Shown here: positions 37,057-48,376 of the stretch, in pieces
Layout: every line of letters begins with the position of its first letter
How positions within the stretch are numbered: the stretch's first letter is position 1
Origin: Camarhynchus parvulus
Taxonomy: Eukaryota; Chordata; Aves; Passeriformes; Thraupidae
Assembly (NCBI RefSeq): GCF_901933205.1
Contig: NC_044600.1
Span: 310,001-374,000 of the forward strand
Length of the DNA: 64,000 nt
Reading direction: 5' to 3'
Notes under the pieces: generated by a model
What the model was told of the DNA's origin: nothing
The model's database searches: none
Seen by the model: the letters and a program-made list of their open reading frames with translations, nothing else
Translations under genes and position numbers: made by a program

Positions 37057-38225
37057 AGCCCTGGTGAGCTCTGTGTGAGCAGGAGCAGTGCTCGCCTTGG
37101 TGAGCTCTGTGTGAGCAGGAGCAGGAGCAGTGCTCGCCTTGGTGAGCTCTGTGTGAGCAGGAGCAGGAGCAGTGCTAGCCCTGGTGAGCTCTGTGTGAGC
37201 AGGAGCAGTGCTCGCCTTGGTGAGCTCTGTGTGAGCAGGAGCAGTGCTAGCCCTGGTGAGCTCTGTGTGAGCAGGAGCAGGAGCAGTGCTAGCCCTGGTG
37301 AGCTCTGTGTGAGCAGGAGCAGTGCTCGCCTTGGTGAGCTCGGTGTGAGCAGGAGCAGGAGCAGTGCTCGCCTTGGTGAGCTCGGTGTGAGCAGGAGCAG
37401 TGCTAGCCCTGGTGAGCTCTGTGTGAGCAGGAGCAGTGCTAGCCCTGGTGAGCTCTGTGAGCAGGAGCAGTGCTAGCCCTGGTGAGCTCTGTGTGAGCAG
37501 GAGCAGTGCTAGCCCTGGTGAGCTCTGTGAGCAGGAGCAGTGCTAGCCTTGGTGAGCTCTGTGTGAGCAGGAGCAGTGCTCGCCTTGGTGAGCTCTGTGT
37601 GAGCAGGAGCAGTGCTAGCCCTGGTGAGCTCTGTGTGAGCAGGAGCAGTGCTAGCCCTGGTGAGCTCTGTGTGAGCAGGAGCAGTGCTCGCCTTGGTGAG
37701 CTCTGTGTGAGCAGGAGCAGTGCTAGCCCTGGTGAGCTCTGTGTGAGCAGGAGCAGGAGCAGTGCTAGCCCTGGTGAGCTCTGTGTGAGCAGGAGCAGGA
37801 GCAGTGCTCGCCTTGGTGAGCTCGGTGTGAGCAGGAGCAGTGCTAGCCCTGGTGAGCTCTGTGTGAGCAGGAGCAGGAGCAGTGCTAGCCCTGGTGAGCT
37901 CTGTGTGAGCAGGAGCAGGAGCAGTGTTAGCCCTGGTGAGCTCGGTGTGAGCAGGAGCAGTGCTCGCCTTGGTGAGCTCTGTGTGAGCAGGAGCAGTGCT
38001 AGCCCTGGTGAGCTCTGTGTGAGCAGGAGCAGGAGCAGTGCTAGCCCTGGTGAGCTCTGTGTGAGCAGGAGCAGGAGCAGTGCTCGCCTTGGTGAGCTCT
38101 GTGTGAGCAGGAGCAGTGCTAGCCTTGGTGAGCTCTGTGTGAGCAGGAGCAGGAGCAGTGCTCGCCTTGGTGAGCTCTGTGTGAGCAGGAGCAGTGCTAG
38201 CCTTGGTGAGCTCTGTGTGAGCCCC
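37038..38225 (+). repeat. Minisatellite D, about 31 units of 36/42 bp
   Basis: The basic 36-bp unit runs GAGCTCTGTGTGAGCAGGAG then CAGTGCTAGCCCTGGT. Variants are a 42-bp form with one extra GAGCAG hexamer, a 34-bp form lacking TG (two copies, at about 37452 and 37522), CTCGCCTTGG in place of CTAGCCCTGG, and CTCGGTG in place of CTCTGTG. I count about 31 occurrences of GGTGAGCT. Open frames of 172 to 333 codons cross it on both strands. They reflect the period divisible by 3 and the two 34-bp units shift the frame, so none should be called a gene. It is probably polymorphic in length (inference). Confidence 0.97.
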
Positions 38226-38265
38226 TGTCTGCATGGGGAGCAGCTGGGGGCGCAGGAGCAGTGCT
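38226..38265 (+). repeat. 40-bp flanking direct repeat, right copy
   Basis: This matches 37017-37056 at 39 of 40 positions (A to C at one site near 38251). It marks the right boundary of the array. Confidence 0.9.
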
Positions 38266-39044
38266 GGGGGTGATTTCTGCTGGGCACACCGTTCCTGGAT
38301 TTGAGGGGAGAGAAAAGCTGAACCGGAACTTTTAGAGCTACTGAATCACATCCCACTAAAACGAGAGGGCAAGAGATGTTTTCTTTAGTGGTCCCTTCCA
38401 GGGGACAGAAATCAAAAAGGTTTAGTCCAGTGATCTTCACTACAGTCTCTGGTTTGTTGTGTTATTACTTTCAAGGAGGTGCAGGTGTAGTTAAGCGAAG
38501 TTCAGCACATCAGAGTGGGCGTTGGGGTTACAGTTTTTGTCATGCACTGATTTTTTTCTTTCCCCACAAGTTTCAGTTTTTTAGAGGACTTAGGTGTGCT
38601 TTGGTGTTCTTCCAAAAGTTAAAAAGAAAATAAAGAACAAATATCAACAGCCAAAAAAAAAAAATCAAAATCAAAACAGAGTGAAAGTTTGGGGCCAGAG
38701 TACAGATAGATGTAGTTTTCAGGAAATCATGGTGATTTTTGGGTATGTGAGATTTGGTCATACTGTCAAAGGTTTTAAAACCTCTGTTGTCCTAAAATTG
38801 CACGTTAATGGTAGTTTTGGTTAATTTCGGATAGAGCTGAGCTGATACCCTTGAGTCCCTGCAGGCAGCATCTGCCGGCAAAACCTCTGGGTTATCTGGT
38901 TCTTAAACTACTCCATCATCCTGGATGGATGTATGCAATTTTGGCTTTGTTGCATCAGTCTCTGATGCGAGCAAAAGGGAAGATTAATTGCCCTAGAAAA
39001 AGCTTTCTCTGCTTTGCATCCATATCAATTTCAGTGACTTAAGA
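38266..39044. other. Unique non-coding stretch
   Basis: No gene is recognised. An A-rich run (about 12 A) lies at 38656-38668, flanked by AATCAAAATCAAAACAG. Confidence 0.55.
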
Positions 39045-39089
39045 TCTCTTTCCTTTTCTTTCTCTTTTTTTTCTTTTTTTTTTTTTTTG
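39045..39089 (+). repeat. T-rich polypyrimidine tract
   Basis: About 45 bases of T with scattered C (TTTCC, TTTCT) ending TTTTTTGAG. It is a simple pyrimidine tract and no AG acceptor of good quality follows directly. Confidence 0.85.
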
Positions 39090-39553
39090 AGAATGGAGGG
39101 AATGTTTAAACTGAAGGCTTATGGAACATGGCAGTGCTGCAAACTTTTCTAAGCCCCAGGCAAAAACTAAACATCAGTATATTGCAGTCTGTTTGTATGG
39201 AATATTTGAAGAGCTTCATTTTTATCTTAAAGCAGTTTAAGACTCTGGAGAGAGATACAAACCTCTTCCCTCTCCCTGTGAAATAAACAGAAGCTCATAT
39301 GTATTGTTGCTACATTCTAGTACTTTTTTGTGATCCTTTACCCCACTATTCAATACTTTTCAATTTGATTAATCCTTGTTGTGCAGGAAAAGCTGTGTTT
39401 AATTCTGTTGTGATCACCTCTCCCAAACAGGCAACAGGATTTTCCTGAAATGGGTGAATTTGTTTGAATAAGGGTGCTTTTCCAAACCATCTGCTTTGTC
39501 TTCATTAAAAAACTGTAGTGCTGGATCTGCCTCGCTGTCACCTGTGGTGAGTG
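39090..39553. other. Unique non-coding stretch
   Basis: Nothing recognisable. Average to AT-rich sequence. Confidence 0.55.
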
Positions 39554-39579
39554 ACTTCTAGCCCAGTCAGGCTAGAAGT
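39554..39579. repeat. Perfect inverted repeat, 10 bp arms, 6-nt loop
   Basis: ACTTCTAGCC at 39554-39563 and its exact reverse complement GGCTAGAAGT at 39570-39579 flank CAGTCA. With G-T wobbles the stem can extend about three more pairs outward. Confidence 0.95.
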
Positions 39580-41084
39580 TATATTAACTTCTGTTTCTGT
39601 TAGGCCTTTGCTAGATTGGGAAACTGTTCTCACAGTTTGGTTCCCACAGAGGTGTGCATGAACCTCGGCTTTGATAAGCTAATTAGACAGAGTTCTCTCA
39701 CTGAAATGCCTCTCCACAGCCTTTAATCAGCTCTGTGACTCTGCTCTTGGCTGCTCTGAATTTAAAGAGGTATTTTCTATCCCTACCCCTCTCCTGTTCC
39801 CTTTTCCTTGCTGTGCTCTGTGGTTTGCCTTTAAATGTCTTTGGGGGTGGAACTACCTGTGTGTTTTGTACATTACTGAGGATCTGGGAGGGCATCTTGG
39901 TACTGCCTTAATAAATGTTAAATAATAAAGCCAAGAGGAGGTGTTGCTTTAGCAGTGTATGGGTGTAGCAATGAAGAAATGGAGAGCCGATCCTCTGAGT
40001 CTCTCCCCTGGCTTAACCAGCTGGAGTCTTGGGAGATGCTTTGCAGACCCACTGTGGCAATATCATCCTATTTCCTTTATAGCTATCTTGATGGTCAGGA
40101 TCTGTGTTTCTTCGATGTTACGGGTTTTTCCCCCCTGAAAAATGCTGCTGCCTTCTTCTTGAAAGCTGAGAGAGATCCCCAAAGCTTACGAGGCAGAAAA
40201 GCTCAGGGAGCTCTCAAAGGATATTGCTGCTTTTCCCTCTAACCTCTTACAGTCTCTACCTTTCCTCTGTTCTTTTTTCTTTCTTTGCCAGTAAGGCGCT
40301 GTGTGCAGTCTTTTGTGAACCTTTGTGGGCCAGATTTCTCCCAGGTGCCTTTTTTCTTCCTCAGTAGCTGCAGAAGAGGCAGTGGATCTGAGGGGGAGAT
40401 GCGTTTTATGATTTATGACACTTTATAAAGTGCATTTCATAGCAGGATTGGCAGAGCTGGAGACTGAAGTCCGTGGAGTTTTGGGGATGCAGAGGCAGGC
40501 AGGGGGTGGATCTGCTCCTGGCCACTGTCCGTGTGTCATGGGCTGAGTGGGGACACCTCTGCTTGCCCAGTCCTTGCTTCCTGCCTAAACTGTCTGCATC
40601 AAGAGCTGGGGTGGTGCCAGGAGAGCCCAGGAGCTGCCTGTGCTGGCAGCCAAAGCCATTTTACACCTCTGGCACCTCTCCAGAAGCCATGGCAGGGCTC
40701 CTGCATGTTACTGGCCTCCCTTATCTGCTGTTGCTCTAAAGCTAGGCTTATTTTGACAGCCCTTCCTCTTCCTCCTTGGGATGCCTCCTGATGGCTGGGG
40801 TGTCAGCACAGCTCACAGTGTGAGGAGCAGGGCTTTGCTCCCTGTTCCTCGGCACTGGGGTGCTCTGTCAGAGACTTCAAACAGGGCTCTTTCCCACGGT
40901 TTGTCTCTGCCTCTGCCCCTTTCTTGCCTGTAGCCTCGGGGCTGCAGCTCTCCAGCCATCTATTTATATGGCCCTCATTTGTCTTCGTCTCCTTGGCACT
41001 TATATGGCTCCCCTTGGCCCAGGGCCTGAATGCCTCCCAATCTTTAATATATTTATCTTCACACGTGCAGACACACAGGCATAC
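39580..41084. other. Unique non-coding stretch
   Basis: No gene is recognised. From 40470 to 40960 the sequence becomes GC-richer and carries overlapping open frames without domain character. Confidence 0.55.
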
Positions 41085-41150
41085 CTGTGAGGTCAGGAAG
41101 TACCAGTGCTGCCATTGTACAGATGGAGGACATTAAATGGTAATTGGTAA
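41085..41150 (-). repeat. MIR-type SINE relic (antisense)
   Basis: 'tgaggtcaggaagtaccag' followed by 'cattGTACAGATGGAGGAC' resembles the reverse complement of the MIR 3' half (tgaggtaggtattatta, then cccattttacagatgagg). It is diverged and short. Confidence 0.45.
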
Positions 41151-41984
41151 ACTGGGAGCAGGTGGTGGTGGGCATGGAGGAAGGCTGCTCTCACATGGTA
41201 CAGGAAATGGCATCACAAGAAATGGTTCATAAGCCACAGTGCAGTCCTGGGAAGACGGGTCTCCCCACTCATACATGAGTCTTGCAGCCAGTGGAATATG
41301 AGGTCCTAGTCATGTCCTATCCCTGTTTTGGCCTCTTCATTCTTCAGTCTTGTTTTAAAATATTTTTGTCCCAGTGGTACAACTTCAGATGCAAAGCTTC
41401 TGTCAAATTGCCCAGCCAGGATGGGGGAGGGAGGTTGGAGTCCTCCTAGTCTGACAGTGAAAGCAAAGGATCTTTTAGTGGCAGGGTCCTTCCCTCTTGC
41501 TCACTGGGTTAACTGTTCTTGGAGGGGGGGTGGTCCCCTCTTTTCAGTGGCTGCGGGGTGGGGATGGGCCCAGCAGCACCATCAGCTCAGGGTTTGCTTT
41601 GTCTAGCTGGAGCGCTGGGAGCAGACTGTCTGCTGGGGTAGGGATTCCTGAACTCCTGGCAGCTGATACACGGCCACACTGTGCCTTGGCAGTGGCTTTC
41701 CCTTGGCCTTTCCAAAGATGGCAGTGCTGCCAAGCACATCTCCAAGTGCTTTGCCAACTGACCCATCAGCAGTGTCTTCAGCACAGAGACAAGCTCGTGG
41801 CATTTAGGGAGCTCAACCAAAACCTGCTGGGGGTCAGAGGTGACCCCCTCTGTTCTGTGGTGTCTTCTCCTGGCCTGAGGCTGGGCTGGAGCCCCAGGGC
41901 CAGTGCCAGGCTGTGCCAGGCTGTGGGGATGGCCGGGGAGAAGTCAGGTGGCTGTTTGCTGGGCCTGGGCCTGGCTGATAGAGC
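41151..41984. other. Unique, GC-moderate stretch
   Basis: The 174-codon open frame at 41497-42021 (+) and shorter minus frames cross here without recognised domains. No repeat family is seen. Confidence 0.5.
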
Positions 41985-42125
41985 ACGGCGCCTAATTAGT
42001 GTGGCAGCTGTTCCCCGTTAGCCAGGCTTTCCTTAGGCGCCTGCACTAATGTTCATGATAGCAGCTAAGGAGAGAAAGGAGGAGGCAATTGCATCTATAT
42101 TTAATTAATACTGCATCCATATTTT
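41985..42125. promoter_or_regulatory. Possible conserved regulatory block
   Basis: The block combines CCTAATTAGTG, GGCAGCTGTT (an E-box), CACTAATG, CAATTGCATC and TTTAATTAATACTGCATCC in 140 bases. It sits between GC-richer flanks. This density of homeodomain- and POU-type cores is what vertebrate conserved enhancers often show. No alignment was possible, so this is inference. Confidence 0.25.
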
Positions 42126-42730
42126 ATTACAGAGAGCCCTTAGGTGCAGGAAGATTCTCAGTGAGAACAATTGCTTTGGAGGGCTGAAGCTATTGTATGG
42201 TGCTGAAGGAGGTGAACTTTGGTTTTGGAAACAACCCCAAATCCTTGCAGGGTAACCTGGGAAAGCCCAGAAACCCTCTGCCACTCCCCTCTCAGCCTCA
42301 GGCCAAAAAGCAAGTGGCAAATTTGCTGATAATTCATATTTGATTAGCTTTAATATCTTCTAATATTGCAAGCAAGAAAGGTTCAGTGGGTGCAGACAAA
42401 AACCACACTGATTATTTTTTCCTTTTGATAAGCTTCCAGGACTGGAGAGGTTTCCTTGTCCATTCTCTGAGCTTACTCTTGCCTTCCAGCTGCATTCCAG
42501 CTCGGAATCCCAGCAAGGAGACAGAGCATGTTGTTGCAATGGCCACCCATTGCCGTGGCCGGCTGTGCCCAAGGTGCCCGTGGGGCTGGCAGGGCTGGGC
42601 TGGTGGAGCTGAGAGTGCCTCTGAGCTGCTGGTGGCTGCAGGGGCCTCGGCAGCTTTCGAGGCCACCTTGAGGCACTGGCTGCCCAGGTGGGACATGCTG
42701 CGGGCCACAGGGGAGCCTGGGGATGTTTTG
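42126..42730. other. Unique stretch leading into minisatellite E
   Basis: AT-rich to 42440, then GC-rich. The 402-codon open frame starting at 42386 runs on through the minisatellite and is not considered a gene. Confidence 0.55.
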
Positions 42731-43207
42731 GGGTCAGCCCGAGCGTGGCCGGAGCAGGGCCGCGGGTCAGCGTGGCCAGAAGGAGCCGTGGGTCAGCGTG
42801 GCCGGAGCAGGGCCGTGGGTCAGCGTGGCCGGAGCAGGGCCGTGGGTCAGTGTGGCTGGGGCAGATCTGTGGTCAGCGTGGCCGGAGCAGGGCCGTGGGT
42901 CAGCGTGGCCGGAGCAGGGCCGTGGGTCAGCGTGGCTGGAGCAGATCTGTGGGTCAGCGTGGTTGGAGCAGGGCCGTGGGTCAGCGTGGCCGGAGCAGAT
43001 CTGTGGTCAGCGTGGCCGGAGCAGGGCCGTGGGTCAGTGTGGCTGGGGCAGATCTGTGGTCAGCGTGGTTGGAGCAGGGCCGTGGGTCAGCGTGGCCGAA
43101 GCAGGGCCGTGGGTCAGTGTGGCTGGGGCAGATCTGTGGGTCAGCGTGGCCGGAGCAGGGCCGTGGGTCAGCGTGGCCAGAGCAGATCTATGGGTCAGCG
43201 TGGCCAG
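42731..43207 (+). repeat. Minisatellite E, 27 bp unit
   Basis: About 17-18 units of GTGGGTCAGCGTGGCCGGAG plus CAGGGCC. A second type ends in CAGATCT and often has GTGTGGCTGGGG. Four of these second-type units, by my count, are followed by a unit one base short (GTGGTCAG for GTGGGTCAG). The 27-bp period (9 codons) keeps frames open, which explains the 402-codon and 213-codon frames. The first units are diverged, as expected for an array edge. Confidence 0.96.
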
Positions 43208-45654
43208 CACTGCCCTGCGGCCGGAGCCCCCGGCCCTGCACTGCTGCTGGGTGGTCACTGCTGCTGTCCAGCTGTGGCAGCGAGGCACAGCCTGAGCTGC
43301 TGCAGCACTCAGCCCTCTGCCCTCATTAGGGGCAGGCTTGGGCCAACAAGGAGGCGTTTTATAGTCCAGTCAGAGAAGGAAAAAAATAAGCCTGTGTGTT
43401 GGAATAGCCTGAGCCTCTTAAAATATTTTGTACACACCCTTCATGCCCCATTAGTACCATTGTTTTGTTCAGTCAGCATGTGGTACAGCCCTTCTTGTAC
43501 TCTGCAAAACACATCATTTTCCAAAATATTGTTGTACTCTGTGGTTTCCGTTATAATAAAAATATGCAAACAATTGCTATCCAAAGAAAACTAACTGCCA
43601 TTTAATTTTTAAATCCTCCTCCTTCTCCTTTCACTGATTTCCACAATTTCTCCTTGGTAGTATCCAAATTTTGGGGAGAAAGGAAAGCTGAAGACAGAAG
43701 TGTTTACAGAAAGGAGGATTTCTGCCCCTCCACAACTACAAAAGAAACATTTGTTGCCTCAGATAACTCCTAAACAAACTGCTGCCAAAACAATTGGTGT
43801 TATTTTTCTATTATCCTCCTATTTGAGAGTAAATAGCCATTTCATGAATATGTTAATTATCTGGTCGGTGCAGGAGATAAGTGGATGTTGTATCTTCACA
43901 AATGATGATAACTCTTCTATTGTATACAAAAATTTCCAGCAAAGATTTTTCCCAAGTATTTGGGGTCAGGTGGCTGCAGTTAAACTGCTCACAACTGGAT
44001 CTTTTGCTTTGATAACTTAAAGATTTAGCAAAGATTGAACAATTCAGTAAATGAAGATATTTTTCTTTTTTTTTTTTTTTAAGGAAAAAGCAGGCAGCTA
44101 AGCAATAAGAACCAAATCCCTACAACAGCTGAGCTTTTAAATTGTCTTGTATTTCTATATTAAGTTTTAAAGGCTAACAGAGAGGTTCAGGAGAAAAAAA
44201 TCACTTGTGTAATAATGCAGGGTCGTATGTCTGTGTACTATTAAATACATGGTATTTTTAGAAGTAAATACAGTGTTATTCTATTTAAATTGGGCTGTCT
44301 GCAGGACAAATTATTTGTGATTTTTTTTGTCAGTAAAAACTGTAAGTTACTAGATAGATATGTTTGTTTATGTTTTAAATAATCCAAATATTTATTTTAA
44401 TGATACTATGCTTATTTGGGCTCTGGAGAAGCAGCAAAGTGCTGATTTTCCTTTTGGAGATGTGTACATGTGTACATTTAGGAAGAAAAATTCAATATTC
44501 TGCAAAGTTGAATGCGCCATTGTGCCAGATAATTAAAATGTAAATTTAAGTATCTATGCCTGCTTTGTGATTTTTTTAATACTTTTAAGTTAGTTGTCTT
44601 TTAAAACATGTGGTCAGCTGTTGTATTCACATATGGTCAAATGATCAAAGTCTGAACTCCTCTCTAATTGTCCCCTGCTGCTTGTCTGCTCTGTCCATGA
44701 TCAAGGCCTCAGCAGGTGATAAGAAAGGCATGAGAACAGGCTGGAAGGAGAATGAACTACTGAGGGGCCCAAGCTGAAAGAAATAAAGACTTCCAGTACA
44801 TCACCCTGACAGTAAAGAACCAAGAAAAAGTGAAGTCTGGTTAGTTCTTATTTTTTTTTTCTTTCTCGCCCTTTTTCCCCCTTGCTCACAAATCTGCATA
44901 TATTTTTTAAACAGCAGAATGCAAATAGGGTCGTCTCTGTGTATTCTCAGCTCACGTAAAAGGCAGAACCAAACAGCCTTCTGCAGACATGTTTATTTAC
45001 TTGTGAGGAGGAGGAAGCTGCTAAGTCACACAGTTTATAGTATTTCACATGTTTGTGGAAATCATTGCAATTCTTTTCACTTGTGCTTGTCATTGTTTGC
45101 CTGGAGTTCACTTTGCCAGATGGTGCTTTATTGTCACTGGTGTCCACACCTCACTCTTGCATCACTTCAAGACCAAATGGTGTGAAGAGCCTTAATACTT
45201 AGAGGATTTAGTAAAAGTAAATCCACACTTTTGTGGAAGGTTCATTCTCAGCTATTCAAGCAGGTCTAGCACTAATTCAGAGAGGGAGTAGCTGACCCCA
45301 GGAGTGAAGAAAGAGTGAAATAAATGGATTGTCTTTGCCACTCCTGTTTGTCCCCTGCTCTCTTGCAGTCAAAACGCTGGTAGAAAATTAAGGATCAATA
45401 TTAGATTTAGAATAAAGAGTTAACAGTTAAAGAAGGGAAGGTGCATTGTCAGATTCTCCTCTCCTCCCCCCAGTCAATGTAGAAAACAGTTGGCTGCATT
45501 TGTAAAGCTAAATTTCTTAGGCTTGCAGTAATGTATTTGTATGCATCGTGTTTTTGGAACCACGTGAGGATTAATTTTTTACATGAATTTGCATGCAAAT
45601 AGAGTACTCCCTTTTGGCTTCTGCAGAGTCGTTTCTTAATGTTTGCAAACACTG
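43208..45654. other. Unique, mainly AT-rich stretch
   Basis: GC-rich to about 43370, then AT-rich to 45650, with T-runs at 44065-44085 and 44850-44860 and a TGTACATGTGTACA near 44463. No gene is recognised. Confidence 0.55.
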
Positions 45655-45775
45655 TCGCTCAGATGCAAGAAGTGCCATTGCCCCATTTTACAGATGAGGA
45701 GACAGTGGCTGGCTGAGAAAGAAGTGAGTACTGTTCAGGCTGTCATTCAAATGTGGGGGTTTTGGGCAATCTATA
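45655..45775 (-). repeat. MIR-type SINE relic (antisense)
   Basis: 'CCCCATTTTACAGATGAGGA' is a nearly exact copy of the reverse-complement MIR CORE segment. It is followed by diverged 'gacagtggctggctgagaa' and 'ctgtcattcaaatgtggg', which fit the continuing MIR order. It is ancient and inactive. Confidence 0.7.
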
Positions 45776-48362
45776 TTTCATTATTTAAAACAGGACTGAG
45801 GGCCTATTTCTCTATTTTTGCAGGTAACTGAAGTCTGTGTGCTCAAGTGACTACAGCAGTAAGACTGGACAGAGAGAGTGTGTGTCTCTGCAAGGACAAG
45901 GAGTATTTTAGCAGGAGGCAGATGTGAGAGGATTTAGAGGATATTATAGAAAAATCCTTGTAGTGCTCGAGCTGTTACATGGCTGCTGTAAAACAGCAAA
46001 CAGGTTAGAGGCTATAACCACAAGGAAAGAGCATGTATCACAACTGCAGCCCCTCTGCAAGGAGGCAGAGCTGTGTTCAGTGCCCCAGTTTTTTTCTGGG
46101 GTCAGCTCCAGAGGGTTCTCTTTGTGGGCCGTGTGGGTTTTAGGAAGGACAGTTCTTGGAGCAGGTTCGTGATGGAAGGGGAGACTGATGCACAGGGAGG
46201 GTGGTGGAGAGAGAGGATTGTGATCATGTCTCTGCATGGGGCAGACGGTGAGAGAGGCTTGAAACAAAGGGTTTGGAACATTTTGAGCGTGGAGATTTGT
46301 GGGAAGGAGGGCCCCAGTCCTGCTGGGGGTCTGCTGAATAGTGTCTGCCTCAGCAGCGACCCACGGAAGGGAAATGCCCCTTGGGAATGTTGGCGCTTCC
46401 CTTCCCTCCCTCCTGTGCTGCCTTCTGGAGCGGGGCTGGTTCCACTTGGTCATGCTCGGTGACTTCCTGAGCTGGGCTGGCGAGGCCAAGCAGCAGCACA
46501 AGCTGTCTGGGGTGAGCGTGGCAGAGATGCTGCTCGGGGTGCAGTCAGCACAGAGGTGCCGAGCCAGGGCACAGCAGCAGGTGTACAAATGAGCTCGAGA
46601 GACAGCCAGAGGTGGGACTCACCCTTGCCTGCTTAGGGTGTCTCGCACATCCCATATACTGCAAGATCCATGCCCCTGCGGGGGCATATGCAGCCCTTCT
46701 GTCAGGATTTGCCATGCCCTAATGACCTTCCTGTAAATATTTATTGTCCAGAACATCCAGAAGTAGGAAATATCTACTGTGATGGCAGACACACAATGGG
46801 AACAGAGGCAGCCAAATTTAACCAGCTTACACATCGTGTCTTCTGCCATTTGGCCCTCTGTTTCCTTCAGAATAAAACTGGCAGTGCCCAGAGAGAGCTG
46901 TTGAGAGTCACCTTTGCACCTGGAACATTCTAAGCTGGTGTGGCCTCTCTACCTTCAGCACACTTGAGATGTTTATTTTTTTAATAGAGAATTCCCAGCC
47001 TTGTCTGTGAATTCTGTTTCCTGACTGGTTTTTTTTTGTTGTTGAACATGTGGATTTTTATGTATACAACAATAGCCTTCAGTAATACATTGAATTCCAA
47101 AATTGGGAATGTTGAGAAGCAATGAATGGAAATGCTTTTTATGTAATACTGCATTAACTTGCAGACTTATATGGTTCAGTGAGGAGTTACTGGTCACGGT
47201 AGCTGTGAATAAACTCACGTATTCTTGTTTTCATATTGGTTCAGGTCCCTTTCCTGGCAGAAGCTGGTCTTTCTGTGACTCCATGGAAAGTTCTTGAGCA
47301 GAGAGCTCTCCATGCCTGCTGCTGATAGCAGGTAGTATCATGCTGTTTTCTTGGAAAATGCATTTGGATGCTATTTTCTAGAATAAACAAGTTTAAGTGG
47401 CCAAGAAATAAAATAGATTCCTCCCACTTCTCTCCTTCCCCCATGTGCTCATAAGTGGCTGAAGTGAAAAAAAAGGTAAGTGGTTGATTCTCACTCCTGC
47501 AAATGGTCAAGAAAATTACAGAGCCAGTAAAATCAATTTTCAGGTTTAATAGTCCACAAGCCCAAGGAATTCTGTGCAGTACTCCCTGGGGTCTGGGTAG
47601 GTGTTTAATCTCTGAAATTCTATACAGAGGAGGCATGGTGAAAACAAGAAGTTTTTGGTGGGGTCACGTGCTCCAGGAGGTTTGGGATCAACAGGAGGTG
47701 CGTGGTTTGTTTGCTCTCATCGTGGTTTTGGGCAGCAGCTCTGACTGGTGGCTTTGGTGGGAGGGGGTGAGGTGTTCCTGAGGCTGGTTTAATATTGCTG
47801 TGTGAGGAGCTGAAGGGGACAGGTCCCCGCTCTCCTTCCATGGCATCCTTATGAAAGAGGAAGAATTTGGTTTATTACTTTGCCTGCCTGTTGTGAGAGC
47901 TCTCTGCAAGAACAGATTTTTGAGGAAGCACCCTTGGGCTAAGCAGGGCAGGCCCTGTGTGCCGTAGGATTTATTTCCTGCAGGATGTGATCCTGTAAGA
48001 GGCTCCTCCAGGCTGGACTGGGGTGTGAGCCCACCCTGTCCCTGCACGGTGCCTCCAGCTGATCACAGAGAAGGGGTGATGGCTTTGGATGGGATTGTGA
48101 GGCAGAGGAAAGCAGGAGGCTTTAGCAGAGACTCCTGTGAGGATTTTGGCTGGTGGAGGGAGAAAGGACCTCTGCACTGTGGGTCAAGTGGTGGGGTAAT
48201 GAGGAGAACAGCCCTGATGTGCAGAAATGCTGCCTGTCAGGATGACTACTCTGCAAATCTACTTAAAAGTGATTTTCTGTGTGCCACCCTGAAATTCATC
48301 TGGCAATTAAATGATAAGGTTAATATGTTACATGCATGGAGGCCAGAAAATTTGGAGGCAGT
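45776..48362. other. Unique non-coding stretch
   Basis: The 214-codon minus-strand open frame (45944-46588) lies in GC-rich sequence, is opposed by plus frames of 129 and 83 codons, and has no recognised domain. I rate it as chance. No repeat family is identified with confidence. Confidence 0.5.
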
Positions 48363-48376
48363 GTTGCCATAGCAAC
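48363..48376. promoter_or_regulatory. RFX X-box palindrome, copy 1
   Basis: GTTGCCATAGCAAC is a complete match to the X-box consensus GTNRCC-N(0-3)-RGYAAC with a 2-base spacer. RFX transcription factors bind such sites, many of them in promoters of ciliary genes (established knowledge). No promoter or gene is identified next to it here. Occupancy is inference. Confidence 0.6.

Noticed and set aside
37017..38440. Repetitive open frames of up to 333 codons on both strands
   Set aside because: They come from 36/42-bp units divisible by 3, occur in several frames and both strands at once, and are shifted by 34-bp units.
42386..43594. 402-codon open frame
   Set aside because: Most of its length is the 27-bp minisatellite; the flanks show no coding character.
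45944..46588. 214-codon minus-strand open frame
   Set aside because: GC-rich region, opposing frames on the plus strand, no domain, no splice or start context.
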